Source: Anaeramoeba flamelloides
Taxonomy: Eukaryota > Metamonada > Anaeramoebidae
Reading direction: 5' to 3'
Assembly: GCA_027625915.1 (NCBI GenBank)
Contig: JANTQA010000047.1
Span: 19,778,001 to 19,842,000 of the forward strand
Length of the DNA: 64,000 bases
The notes under the pieces are model-generated. The model was not told the DNA's origin. It did not search any database and saw only the letters and a program-made list of their open reading frames with translations. Each line of letters opens with the position of its first letter. Position 1 is the first letter of the stretch. Shown here one piece after another: positions 11,725 to 23,058 of the stretch. Position numbers and translations under genes: made by a program.

Positions 11725-11887
11725 CTGGTATTTGAATTCTAAATTGGAAAAATATTCACTTCCTTTTCTATATTTTTCTTTTTCAAATTGAGTTTTCAAA
11801 GAAGTAGGTAGTAATTTGTGGAATCTGTTTGAAAAAGGAAATTGAAAATGAAGTGAAAATTTTTCCGGTTTATAATTCAAATACCAG
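11725..11887. mobile_element. TA-target MITE, family C copy 3, absent from duplicate B
   Basis: A 163-bp hairpin with ends CTGGTATTTGAATT and its complement, TA at 11723-11724 and 11888-11889. Duplicate B reads AATCTTTTAATGTTTTTG across the same place (about 36107), the uninterrupted site with a single TA. This is direct evidence for insertion with TA duplication. It lies about 0.3 kb upstream of the first exon of the Hsp70-VWA gene. Confidence 0.92.
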
Positions 11888-12182
11888 TAATGTTTTTCAA
11901 TTTGCATTATTTTGGATTTGGTTATTATTGTTTCTAAAGAATTTCTTTTGTTGAAAAAAACAATTCTTTCTTTCTCTTGTTACCCTTTTTTTTGCTCATC
12001 AGTAAAATTAAATTGTTTCTGTCAAAACTAAATCTGATTGTTAACAAAAATAAAAATAATAGAAGTAAAAAGGGGAACAAATCTAGATCAGATTAATTTC
12101 ATTCTTCAACTCAAATTTCTTTAAAATAGGAAAGTTTCCAAATGCAAAATCATTTTTTTGTATTTTTAATTCGTTTATTATT

Positions 12183-15100
12183 ATGACAAATGCTCCTTTA
12201 CTGTAAGTTTTAGTCATTTTTTTTCTTTTTTTAATTTTTTTTTTTCTTCCCAGATAAGCATGACTCTTGAAAAACGATCAAAATTATTTCAATACTTTTT
12301 TCTAAAATGGAATTAAAGTTTTACAATTTCCATCGTATTGTTTTTTCTTTCTTTTGTCCCAAACAAATAGACACATTAGGAAAAAACAAAAATAAACAAA
12401 GTATTTTGATCATCCTCCAGATATCACATCAAAAAAAAAAACACAATTCTCATAATTATTTTCTTAAGTGAATTTTTTTTTGTTGATTTACAAATTCAAA
12501 AAAAAACGTTTATTGTTTTGCTGATTGTTTCTTTTTGAATAATTTTTGATCTTTAAACAAAAAGATTATTCTTTTTTTTTTTTTACTTTATGAATCAAAA
12601 AATGATAAGAAATCTTCTTTCCAAAATTAATCTTTAAATTCTTTTTTTTCATTTTCAGCCATCAATAAAGGACAAAAAGTTGGCTGAATGTCTTGAAGCT
12701 TTTTTACAAAATTAAAATATATTCAAGAAAAACAATTAATTCTTGATTTTGTTTTACATTTGTTGTTGATAAAAAAAAAGAAAATTGTTTTTTCAACTTT
12801 TAAAAATTAAACCTTTATTATTTACAATTTACTTGTTAATATTTTTTTATTTTTTTTATTTAATTTGATTTTTTTGATAATAGTTTTCAAAAAGAATTCA
12901 AAGTTTCCTGTTCAATTGATTTTGGAACATCAAGAACAGGTGCCGCATGGTACACGACTCATGAAGGAAATATAAATATACCACATTCCAATATTAAAAA
13001 AATAAAATTAGATTACAATGATGAGAATTTTAAAACGAACACTGCAATTTTATTTAAAAAAGCATATGGGAATAAATGGGAACCAAATTTATTTGGCAAA
13101 GAAGCAGAAAAAAAATATTTAAAACTCAGACCAAAGGAAAGGAACAATTATCAATTTTTTAAGAACTTCAAAATGAAATTATATAAAAACGATGAAAAAG
13201 ATCCCAAAATTAAATCATACTCTGGAGTCAAATGGGAACTTACAAGAGTTTTATCTGGCTTATTTCAATTTGTTGCACAAAAATTTGTTGATTCTTATCA
13301 AGAAAGCACAAAAAAAACACTCAATTTAAATGAACATTCAGTCCAATGGGTATTAACTGTTCCTGCAATTTGGGAAGATCAATCAAAAGAGATCATGAGG
13401 AAGGCCTTTTATAAATCAGGACTGATTCCAAGTAAGAATTCAGACGAGTTAATCTTTTGTTATGAACCTGAAGCAGCTGCTTTAGATTTCTTTTATTCAA
13501 ACAAGAATATATATGACTTAAACATGAAAAAAGTATTAGTTATTGATCAAGGAGGTGGAACAATTGACATGACCATGATTCGACCAAAAATTGAAAATAA
13601 AAAGATCACAGAGTTTGAAATCTTAATGGTTCCCAAAGGAGGGGATTTTGGTTCAACTTATATTGACAAACAATTTCTCAAGTTTTTCCAAAGTTTTTTG
13701 AATTTGAATGATAATCAATTCAGTCAATTCAAAAACGATTGCCCAAAAGGATTATTAAAATTAATGTTCGTCTGGGAAAATATTAAAATAGGAATCTTAA
13801 AGAAAGAAATGACTCGAAACGATTCTCATTTAATTGAAATGCCCAAAATTCTTTTAAAATATTTAAAAAAAACTTTTGGCATCAAAGATTTTGAATATTT
13901 GACAGATCTATTTAATCAAATGAATCAAAATTCAGGTTTATCCAAAATAAAATGGAACGATGATGAAGATGAAATCGAACTCAAAGGGGATAGAGTAAAA
14001 TCCTTTTTTAAAAAGCCACTTCAAAAATTTCGAGCTTATTTAAATAATTTAAAACAAAAATCCGACATCCTCAAACAAACTGAAATTGTTTTTTTTACTG
14101 GTGGGCTTTCGCTTTCTGATTATTTCATAGAATCAATTAAGAATCTATTAGGAAGAAATACTTATCAATATATGATATCTCCCTATCCCGACAAGTCAAT
14201 AGTTATCGGAGCAGTGAGATATGGTATTGATCCAAAAATCATTTCAATTCGAAAGTCTTCATATACATATGGTATTTTAGTTTCTCCAAAATTCGATTCG
14301 AGATGCCATGACTCAAATTACAAATATTCTATTCAAAATGAAAACAACCAAAGAGAAGACCGATGTGCCAACGTTTTCCAACCAATAATTTTTAAAGGAG
14401 ATACAATCAAATTATCCAAACCAATGAAAGAAAGATTTACTCCAATTCAAAAAAATTCCACTGAAATGAAGATTAATATTTTAAGAACCGAAAAAAAATG
14501 GGATACAAATTACCAATCAATTTATTTGGACTCTCAAGATGTAATAATCATGGCATCATTTTCAATTCCTATTCCCCAATCAAACCTTCCTATAAACAAA
14601 CAAAAATTGGAAATTTCATTCCATTTTGCAACAACAGAAATCAAAATATTTATGAAATATCTTCCGAATACAAGATTTAACAAAGAATTATCTTTGAATT
14701 ATGATGAGATCCAAAAGAAAGACGAGTTACTTGAAATACCCAAAAGTCCATCTATTCATACTTTTTTAATCATAGATACTTCTGGCTCAATGCGCAAAAA
14801 TGATGTGGTGCCTTACAATAACAAATTTTGGTATTTTCAAAGTCCTTTCCCAAATAATCGATTTGGAGCTGTTTTAGAAGCCGTTGGTGAATACATAATT
14901 GAAAGGCAAAAAGTCAGTTCAGATGATCGTATAACCTTGATTTATTTTGATGATTACGCCAATTTGATTTTCAGCAATGAAGAATTGGCAACAAATTTGA
15001 TTGTAAATTTTTCTCAACCAAATTATGGTTTAACATATTTTAATGAAGGCTTTAAATTAGCATACAAAAACTTGGAACAAATAAATTTGGAAGGTAGAAC

Positions 15101-15347
15101 CCCTAAAATGATCATTTTTAGTGATGGTCAAAATTGTGGTAGCAATGAATATTTACACGAATTATTACAGGGATATATGAATGGGTCATATGGCAGAAAA
15201 GGTTTACATATCGATGCAATTCTTTTAGGCCCAAAGTGTTATAAAGAAGAAATGGACGAAATTACAAAAATTGGTAAAGGACGTTCTCTCCAATCAGAGA
15301 CTTCTGAAGGATTGGCAAAATCATTTATTCAACTTGCTCAGAATTAA
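12183..15347 (+). CDS. Hsp70 (HSPA12-like) ATPase fused to a von Willebrand A domain, copy A
   Basis: Proposed two exons. Exon 1 is 12183-12202 (MTNAPL plus two bases) with donor GTAAGT; exon 2 is 12884-15347 after acceptor AATAG. Exon 2 is open throughout and gives about 827 residues in all. Seen: Hsp70 phosphate-1 loop SIDFGTSRTGAAW (about residue 18), connect-1 block VLTVPAIW, phosphate-2 IDQGGGTIDM (about 224), adenosine motif FFTGGLS (about 410), connect-2 VIGAVRYGIDP. Then a linker of about 170 residues, and from about 630 a VWA domain with complete MIDAS: DTSGS, a Thr in YGLTYF and FSDG. There is no Hsp70 peptide-binding domain. HSPA12-type proteins have a divergent ATPase of this kind; VWA domains bind protein ligands through a metal ion. 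No signal peptide or membrane segment is evident, so it is probably cytosolic. Role unknown. Exon 1 is an inference, because the 681-bp intron contains other possible acceptors; exon 2 is firm. Confidence 0.85.
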
Positions 15348-15936
15348 ATAATACCCCCATCTTCTCTTTCTTTTTTCGTTTTCATTTTTTTGTGAACCAT
15401 CTTTTTGGAGTTTTTAATTTTCTATTTAATTAATATTTGACAATATTGTAACTTACACTACTTCTTTTGATTATTTATCATTTTATTTTTTTTTCCATGT
15501 TTGAGTTTTTATATATATTCCACTGGTTTTTTTCTGCAAATTGTTTTGACATAAATTATTTTTTCTTACTTCATGTTCAATCTAAAGTTCATTCATTCTA
15601 ACTAATTTGAAAAAAAAATACACCAAAAATAGGTGTTTTTTTCTAAAGTTGGTAATTTTGAAAAAGGTGAGATATTCGAATCCTAAAGAGTTTAATAACT
15701 ATCTTTGCTTAATTACTTAAAATTATCAAAATTTGAGAAAAATAATTTATAAAAAATGTATAAATGGAATCCAATATTTGGTTTTGGATAACTTTAATTC
15801 TCAGATTTTTTTTTTCCTTTTAGTGTTGTGAAAAAAGGACAATTTTTCAATTATTTTTTTTACTTTTGCTCCACAATTAAAGAAGATATCTGAGACTGAA
15901 ATTTCCCACACTTGATTAATAACCATTCTTAAACTC
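15348..15936. other. Downstream region of copy A gene
   Basis: The first 140 bp after the stop match duplicate B; similarity then ends. The remainder is AT-rich without coding signal. No clear polyadenylation motif stands out from the background. Confidence 0.5.
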
Positions 15937-15940
15937 TTAA

Positions 15941-17765
15941 GGAGTAGTTACACATTACACATGATAAAAATTAGAGAGAGATGAGATAAGGGTATTTTAT
16001 TTTCGTGGAGTGTGATTGTAGATTAGCTAAAAATTTTTTTCAAAAAATTATTTGTTAATTTTTTTTTTAGTAATGTTAAACACAAAAAAAAGAGAATATA
16101 TTGATAAAATAGTTTTGATTTTTTTTTTATTAAAATAAACTTAATTCCAAAAATTTGGGAACAGTTTAAACAGCCAAAAGAATGGAAATACCATACTTTA
16201 AATTCAATTTGGAAATATTATTGATTTTACAAATTATTTCATTTTTTGATTTTTTTTTGTTTTTGTTTTCATTTCGTTTTTTTCGAGTTACTAATTTGTT
16301 AGATTATATCTAAAATTTTTTTTTCGATGGTTAATAGAATGTTAGGGTTGAGTTTCTTAAATTGAAAAATCACCTTCATTTTTTAATTTGTTTCTTATAA
16401 TTTGATCGAGCAACAAATGTTGGTGCAATTTTAACAAATTTACCAATATATTTATTGTTTAGATCGTTTCATTATTTTGGAAACTGATTATGATTTTTTT
16501 GTTTTATATTGTTTTCTGTTATTAGGATGAAAAGGATTACTTATAAAATCATTAATAATTGGTTACTTAAATGTGGGTTTATATTAGGTTTGGGAAAATA
16601 GAATAAATTGGGTTTTTTTTGCCTATTTTTGATTTTAGATATTTCCAAATTTTTGTAACCATTGTGGAAAAAAAGTAAAACTGGTTTTTAATTGGGAACC
16701 TTACTGAAATTTAAAAGTAAGATCAATTAAAAAAAGAATAAATAAATAAATAAAGACAAAATGAAGTATTCGCCACAATAACAGTTTTTTTAATACTATC
16801 ATTTAGTATGGGTTTTTCTTTGATTGATCAATTATTAAAAATTTGTTCAAAAAATTTACTATTTTTGAGATCTTGTAAAACCACAATAAACAATTTCAAG
16901 AAATCAAGTAGATTTAAATTGTATTTGTTGGGTTGATTGAAAATAATATAATGGGTTATTATTAAAAGTTAATTGGTTTCTTCTTTTTATTGATTTTACT
17001 TTTCATTTTCAGTAATTTTCCCAATTAAAAACCATGTTTCACTTTTTTTCCAGTTTCATTTTTTTCCACAACATTAATGCGGTTTAGTTTTTTGTTTTCC
17101 TATTTTTGATTTTTGGTGTATCCAAATTTTGGGAATAAATCATTATTTTTTTTTGGAAGAAGATAATTTTAGATTCTTAGTTTAAAATTTATAACTATTT
17201 TTTGGTTTAAAATTTGATAAAATATCATCACATTCACTTCTCCAATTCCACCAAATCCAAGTGTTTAAAATCCTAACAAGTAATGTTATGGGATAATTAT
17301 TATTTTTTTTTCGAATCCTTATAGCTATTTAAGCCCCATTCATGTTTCCTTTTTTGATTCTCTCGATAATAATGTTTTTTTACATTTTATATAAAATTCA
17401 TTAATCCTAAATGTAACTGATAAAAAAAAAATATTTCTAATTAATTTTTGGTTGTCATGATTAAAAAAAGTCAAAAAAGATGAAAAAATAAAAAATGAAA
17501 AAATTAAATGCCACAATAGAAGTTTGAGATAAGGCCAAAAGATAAGTTATTCAACATTCAAAACACTGTTTTAAGCAATTCAACTCAACGTTCTATTGCG
17601 GTATTAACTTTGAGGCTTTGGAAAAAAAAAATTTAAAAATCTAATGAATGAAGTACTTTAAAAGATAAGAATCAATGATTTATAACCAAAGTAAAAAATT
17701 TTATTTTTTGATACTCTTCAAAATTGCAAAAAAGTGAAAAATTTACCTTTACCGATGATACTCCC
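15941..17765. mobile_element. TTAA-target element, family M2 copy 1 (with insertion)
   Basis: Starts GGAGTAGTTACAC after TTAA (15937-15940) and ends ATACTCCC before TTAT, a decayed TTAA. It matches 21129-22500 and 48437-49793 over most of its length but is about 450 bp longer because of a nested element and a local duplication in its middle. No open frame of note, so it is non-autonomous and piggyBac-type by its ends. This is the most eroded of the three copies. Confidence 0.7.
16663..17070. mobile_element. MITE nested in M2 copy 1 (family M4)
   Basis: Inverted ends: TGTGGAAAAAAAGT on the left and ACTTTTTTTCC...TTTCCACA on the right, with the inner arms GGTTTTTAATTGGGAA and TTCCCAATTAAAAACC also pairing. 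The other two M2 copies lack this block. A stretch of M2 next to it is duplicated, so the target site is not clean. Confidence 0.5.
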
Positions 17766-19030
17766 TTATAGACAATTTCATATGAATTGAAAAAGCGGAA
17801 AACAAAAAATCTAAAAAAATTCACTTTTACTTATTTTTACAATTAAAATCTTAAATTTTGAGAATTGAAAATATTTAAATTTTGGTTCCATGTGTTTTTT
17901 TGAATTTTATTTTAATTCTAATAACCAATCTCATTTTTGAACTTGGTTTTTGTTTTTAAATGAAGGAAAAAAGACATTAATAAAATATTTTTAAATGAAA
18001 ACATTTACTACTGTTTAACAATTAATATCGATTTTTCAATTTTCCATAAATGGTAAATTTACTTACTTCCTCAAGTGACTAGTAACTCGTATTCATTTAT
18101 TTATTTCTCAAAGTTAATAATGTGATTATTTACAAAAAGGGCACCATTAAACTCGAGAACCAACCTCATTTATCAATTTTAGAGAAATGAGTTAATATTT
18201 TTAAAATAGTTCTTTTTTTCCAATTAAATTTTCAGTTAAAAGATCTAATCCTTTTTGTTTGGCTTTTAGGATCAAAAAAGAAAAAGAGAAAAATTTGTAA
18301 AAACATTTTGATTTTGAGGAAATTTTACTTTATGTTATTTTTGAGAGTTTTTATGAACAAATAACCTTGGAACTTGAATCTTATATTAAAATACCAGAAA
18401 AATAAATCAATATATTGAATTCATTTGGAGAACTTAAAAATTTGAAGATTATTTTCTTTTCAATAATTGAGTTAATTTCTTGAAATTGAAAAGATTGGGT
18501 AATTTTTTTTTTTTTTTATCCAAATAACAAGAGTATAAACAAGGAACTGTTATCACTAAAATCATGTTATTTAAAAATATCTATTCATTTTTTTATTAAT
18601 GAAATTATTAATTTGAATGAGTTTTATTTGTTTGAAACTATTTAAAAAATTGAGAAATGATATCAAAAACTTTTGATACGTTAAATCTTTTTGTTGTTAA
18701 TAACTTGCTGAAATAATTAAGATTGGGTTATTAACCATTGGTTTTTAATAATCAAATTAAAAAAGTATTTCTTTTGGTTATAAATTCATTTTTCCTGGGA
18801 TTAAGGACTATTGGAATTCTATGCTCGGTGGGGGTTAAAATAAAATACCATGAACAGAAAAAAAGCTTTAAAAGACAATGGATTGAGGAAAAGTCAAAAT
18901 ATTGCAATTTTTGGAATTTTTGTGATTTTTAGATTTTGCTTGAAAATCATTTATTGATCCAAAAACTGTTTGAATTTCCCAAACAAAACAAGCCAAAACT
19001 AAAAAGCTATTTTTTTTTTGATATTAAGAA

Positions 19031-19113
19031 AATGCCACTCCACGTTCTTTTCAAGTATATTTATACTCTCTCGCTACACTCTAACATACTTGAAAAGAAA
19101 GTGGAGAGACATT
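19031..19113. repeat. Short hairpin with about 26-bp arms
   Basis: The stretch beginning AATGCCACTCCAC pairs with GTGGAGAGACATT about 80 bp on, through TTCTTTTCAAGTAT and ATACTTGAAAAGAA. The loop has higher sequence complexity than its surroundings. It lies in a block of M6 copy 1 that is missing from M6 copy 2. It may be a small MITE or a structured RNA element; I cannot tell which. Confidence 0.5.
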
Positions 19114-19611
19114 TTCCTTATTAAATTTTTTTCTTCAAAATTTGTTTAGAATAATTTGGATTTGATGAAGGAAAATTTTTTTTTGCCAAACTCAAAATTT
19201 TCCAAAAAAAAAAATTTTTCAAGTTAGCATGATCCCTTAGATCAACTTTCTTTTAAGACGATAAATATGTTAATAGGTGGAAAAATAGTATTCACTAACC
19301 ATAAAATTTGACTAATCTTTGAAAAAATTATTTTGTGAGAATTTTTTAATTTAATGTTTTGTTTGTTTTTTTCTTGGGATTTTCTGTTCAATAAAAAGAA
19401 AAAATTGTTTTGTATTGTTCTTTGAATAAAAAATATTAGATTTTTTCAAGTTTAAAATCTATTTGTAATTTTTTTGATATTTAGTAGATTTTTTATATTG
19501 CGGTATTTCTAAAATTTTGTTGTTTTATTTTTAAAGGGTATTTTTGTACATTTCCTTCATAGATAAAAAGTTTGTTTTCTTTACTCTTTTAACAAAAATA
19601 ATTTTTGTTAA

Positions 19612-20309
19612 GGGTACAGTCATTACGGTGAAATTTTTTTTTTATAAAATGGAAAAAAACTTTTTTGTAATTTTTATGAGTATCTAATAATAATACCAAT
19701 CAAAAACCAACCAACCGAAAATGTATGATCGATCTCCAACAATCAACAACTAAAGATGAGGACATTTTTAGAAAAAAGCCTCAAAGAGCGACACTCAAAT
19801 TCCAATAAGAATGGCTGTCAATTACAATTTTGAAAACAACTCTGTCAGTTTTGAAGTGTCTATCTTTGGCGCTTTTTGAGATCTTGGTGATTTTTTTTTT
19901 CTTTTTTTTCATTTTGAAAATGAGTTATTTTTATTTCAAGAATATCACAATATCCTTACTTGTTCAAATTTAGAGGGTTACAAAATAACCACAAATCAGA
20001 TTAAATCGAATCAAATTGATTGCGAACTTCAAGAAAGCAATTTGTTTTAAATTAAAGAAATTTGACCATTTGGAAATATAAAATAAGAAAAAATGAATTT
20101 TGTTTTTTAAATTTTGATTTTTTGAAATTGAGAATCTTTTCAAACTTATTTTTCTTCGTTTAATCTTTTTTGTCAAAGAGATCAATTGGAATTTTTTTTT
20201 TGGTTATTTGAATTTTGTCAACCAAAAGAAAGGGTATTTCAGAATACCCTTTTTAGGTTTCAGGTTACCCCATGAGGATGGAGCATTTTCACGGTAAATG
20301 AATAGACCC
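19612..20309. mobile_element. TTAA-target element, family M9, nested in M6 copy 1
   Basis: 698 bp, flanked by TTAA at 19608-19611 and 20310-20313. Ends GGGTACAGTCATTACGGTG and, inverted, GGGTCTATTCATTTACCGTG. The uninterrupted site is visible in M6 copy 2 near 61765 (TTTTAAAATAATT). No coding frame; a further inverted pair lies inside at about 19775-19885. Confidence 0.75.
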
Positions 20310-20748
20310 TTAAAATAATTTTGAAATATATATTAAATTTAGAACTTTTCAAAAATGAGAAAAAATGGATCAAATTTTTAAAACAATAATAAATTTTGGA
20401 AAATAGCTTTAAAAGTAAGTTAAGTATTGTGGTAATTGGATTTTTACTTGTTGTAATTTTAATTTCAAGATGTGATAATTTATTTTTGAATTTGCTCTTA
20501 TATTTACTTGAAAATTTTTTTAGTTTACTAGTTCTCTTTAAGTAAGAAGCTTAATTTTAACATTTCGAAAAATTGTAATTGTGTGAACCTTACTGAAAAA
20601 AGATTTTATGAGTGTAACGGATATTGAAACTTTAAAACCAAAATATCATTCCCTGCTTTATTTTTGAAAAGAAAACGAACTCCAAAGTAATCCAGAGTAA
20701 AATCTTTAATATTTAAATTTTTTTGATTAAATTTTTCGTTTTGTTAAG

Positions 20749-21124
20749 GATTACAATCCCTGAAATTTGAAAAAAGATTATCTTTGTCGTTTGTTACAAC
20801 ATGCTAATTTGGTTCTTAGCTGATCGATCTTGTACTTGGTATGAATTATAATAGTGGTTCAAAATGGCAATTTTTGACAATTTATTTTTTTTTTTTTCCG
20901 AAATCCGAATTGAAGAGTTTAAGATTAATTGGATGTAACTTAAGTTATAAAAAAATGTGGTTTGTAGGTTGTTGATTGAAATTTTTAATTAAGTTTGGTT
21001 TTAGGGGAGCTTTTTAAAAAATGTTATTTTTTCATTTGATTAATTGACATAAAAGTAAATTAAGATTCTTTTCTACAACCCAAAATTCAAAAATTATTCT
21101 TGAACAGCTATCAATCTATTAATC
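20749..21124. mobile_element. Fold-back TTAA MITE, family R, left two-thirds only
   Basis: Begins GGATTACAATCCCTG after TTAA (20745-20748) and follows the R family up to an internal TTAA (21125-21128), where the M2 element starts. The remaining third does not reappear on the far side of the insertions, so it was deleted. Confidence 0.7.
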
Positions 21125-21128
21125 TTAA

Positions 21129-22500
21129 GGGAGTAGCTACACCATAAGACCTGATAAAAATTTGAGAGAGATGAGATAAGAACATTTTATTTTAGTAGTG
21201 TGTGAGCTTAGATTATCTAAAATTTTTTTAAAAAAATTATTTGTTATTTTTTTTTTTAGTAACGTTAAACAATAAAAAAATTGAGATTATATTGATAAAA
21301 TAGTTTTTTTATTATTATTATTTTTTTATTAAAATAAACGTAATTCCATTAATTTGGAAACAGTTTAAACAGTTGGAAAAATAACAATAACATGATTTAC
21401 ATCAAATTTGGAAATTAATTTTAATTTTACAAACTATTTCATTTTTTGTCTTTTTTGTTTTTGTTTTCATTTTCTATTTTTCAGTTACTTAATCTGTTTA
21501 GTTAGATCTGAAAATTGTTTATAGATGGTTGATAGAATGTTAGTGTTGAGTTTCAAAAATTGAAAAATCCACATAAAACCGGTGCATGGTATCTTAACAT
21601 TTGATCGAGCAACAATTGTTGTTGTAATTTTAACCAATCTACCAATATATTTTTTGTTCAAACTCTTTCATTTCAGCTCGTTTATTTTTTGGATAGACTC
21701 ATTTTTGATTTTTTATTTTATATTTTTTTCTTATATTTGGATGAAAATGATTACTTAAAAAACTATTAATAATATTTTATTTAAATATGGTTTTTTATAT
21801 TAGGTTTGGGAAAATATAATAAATTGAGTTTTTGTTTTCCAATTTTTGATTTTCAGATGTGTCCAAATTTTTGGAATGGGGTTTAGTTTTAATCTTGGGA
21901 GAAGATAATTTCAGATACTTTGAATAATATTTATGGCTATTTTGTGGTTTAAACTTTGATGACATATAATCATATTCACTTCTCCAATTCCACTAAACCC
22001 AACGATTTAAAATTCTAATAAGTACTAATTTGACTTAATTATTCTAATTTTTGGAATCCTTCTAGCTATTTAAGTCCCATTTATGTTTCCTTTTATAATT
22101 CTTTCAATTGTAATGTTGTTGTTCTTTTTAAACAAAATCCATTAATCCTAAATGCCACTAATATTAAAATATTTCTAATTGCTTTATCTTGTCATGATTA
22201 AAAAAATCTCAAAAATAATGAAAAAAGAAAAATAGAAAAATTAAATGCCACAATAGAATGTTGAGAGAAGGATAAAAGATAAGTTATTCAACATTCAAAA
22301 CACTATTTTTACAATTCAACTCAACATTCTATTGTGGCAATTTCTTTGAGACATTGAAAAAAAAATTTAAAAAATCTAATGAATGAAGTACTTTAAAGAA
22401 TAAAAATCAATGAGGTACAACCAGAGTAAAAAATTTTATTTTCTGATCCTCTTCAGAATTGCAAAAAAGTGAAAAATTTTTCTTTATTGTGGCTACTCCC
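21129..22500. mobile_element. TTAA-target element, family M2 copy 2
   Basis: 1372 bp with ends GGGAGTAGCTACACC and GTGGCTACTCCC, flanked by TTAA at 21125-21128 and 22501-22504. It contains an inner inverted pair around 22237-22340 (ACATTCTATTGTGGCA and complement). No gene. The best preserved of the M2 copies, together with 48437-49793. Confidence 0.8.
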
Positions 22501-22504
22501 TTAA

Positions 22505-23054
22505 GGTTTACAATCCCTGAAACTGGAAAAAAGATTATCTTGTATTGGGTGTGTCAACTTGTTATTTTGGTTCTTAGCTGATCGATCCACAACTAAATTT
22601 GGATCGTATAGGTGGTTGAAAAAGGCTATTTTTGTGATTTTATTTTTTTTTTTCCAAAATCCGAATTGATGAGTCTAAGATTAATTAATTGGAAGACATT
22701 TAATTAGTAATTGATTTTTTTGTTTTCTATGTTGAAATTTTTATTTACGCTTTGTATTATTTGATGCTTGTAAAAAAGATTTTTTTTATTTACTCCTAAT
22801 TCTGTAAAAGAAAAATGATAATTTGAATTGACAACCCAAAAATTAACACTTTCAATTCAATACCTTTCAATCAATTAATCTTAGACTCATCAATTCGGAT
22901 TTTGGAAAAAAAAAAATAAAATCACAAAAATAGCATTTTTCAACCACTATTATAATCCATACCAAGTACTAGATCGATCAGCTAAGAACCAAATCAACAA
23001 CTCAAGGCACCCTACACAAGATAATCTTTTTTTAAATTTCAGGGATTGTAAACC
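22505..23054. mobile_element. Fold-back TTAA MITE, family R copy
   Basis: 550 bp with ends GGTTTACAATCCCTG and CAGGGATTGTAAACC, flanked by TTAA (22501-22504 and 23055-23058). It shares its left TTAA with the M2 element before it. Its sequence is especially close to the copy at 40154-40704. Confidence 0.85.
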
Positions 23055-23058
23055 TTAA

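Larger units (their letters stand above)
7010..15490 (+). repeat. Segmental duplication, copy A
   Basis: This stretch is repeated in the same orientation at about 26100-39725. Similarity starts near 7010 versus 26105 and fades after about 15485 versus 39720. The left few kilobases are moderately diverged. The right part (from 10672 here, 35062 there) including the gene is nearly identical outside specific gene segments. The length difference is explained mainly by insertions present in one copy only. Boundaries are judged by eye and could be off by tens of bases. Confidence 0.85.
18075..20537. mobile_element. TTAA-target element, family M6 copy 1 (interrupted)
   Basis: Its sequence follows 60692-61998 in blocks from beginning to end: the starts share GACTAGTAACTC/GATTAGTAACTC, and the last part shares ATGGATCAAA and AAAGTAAG stretches. 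It is about 1.1 kb longer because it has received other insertions, one of which is the clean 698-bp element at 19612-20309. Ends lie at TCAA (decayed) and TTAA (20538-20541). No coding capacity. Confidence 0.65.

Noticed and set aside
12254-12700. Additional exons of the Hsp70-VWA gene inside the proposed intron
   Set aside because: Two acceptor-like CAG sites exist (near 12253 and 12659), but joining exon 1 to either gives an immediate stop codon; they could only belong to a different 5' untranslated arrangement.
14498-14680. 60-codon frame inside the Hsp70-VWA genes (also 38730-38912)
   Set aside because: Alternate-frame shadow within the main coding region.
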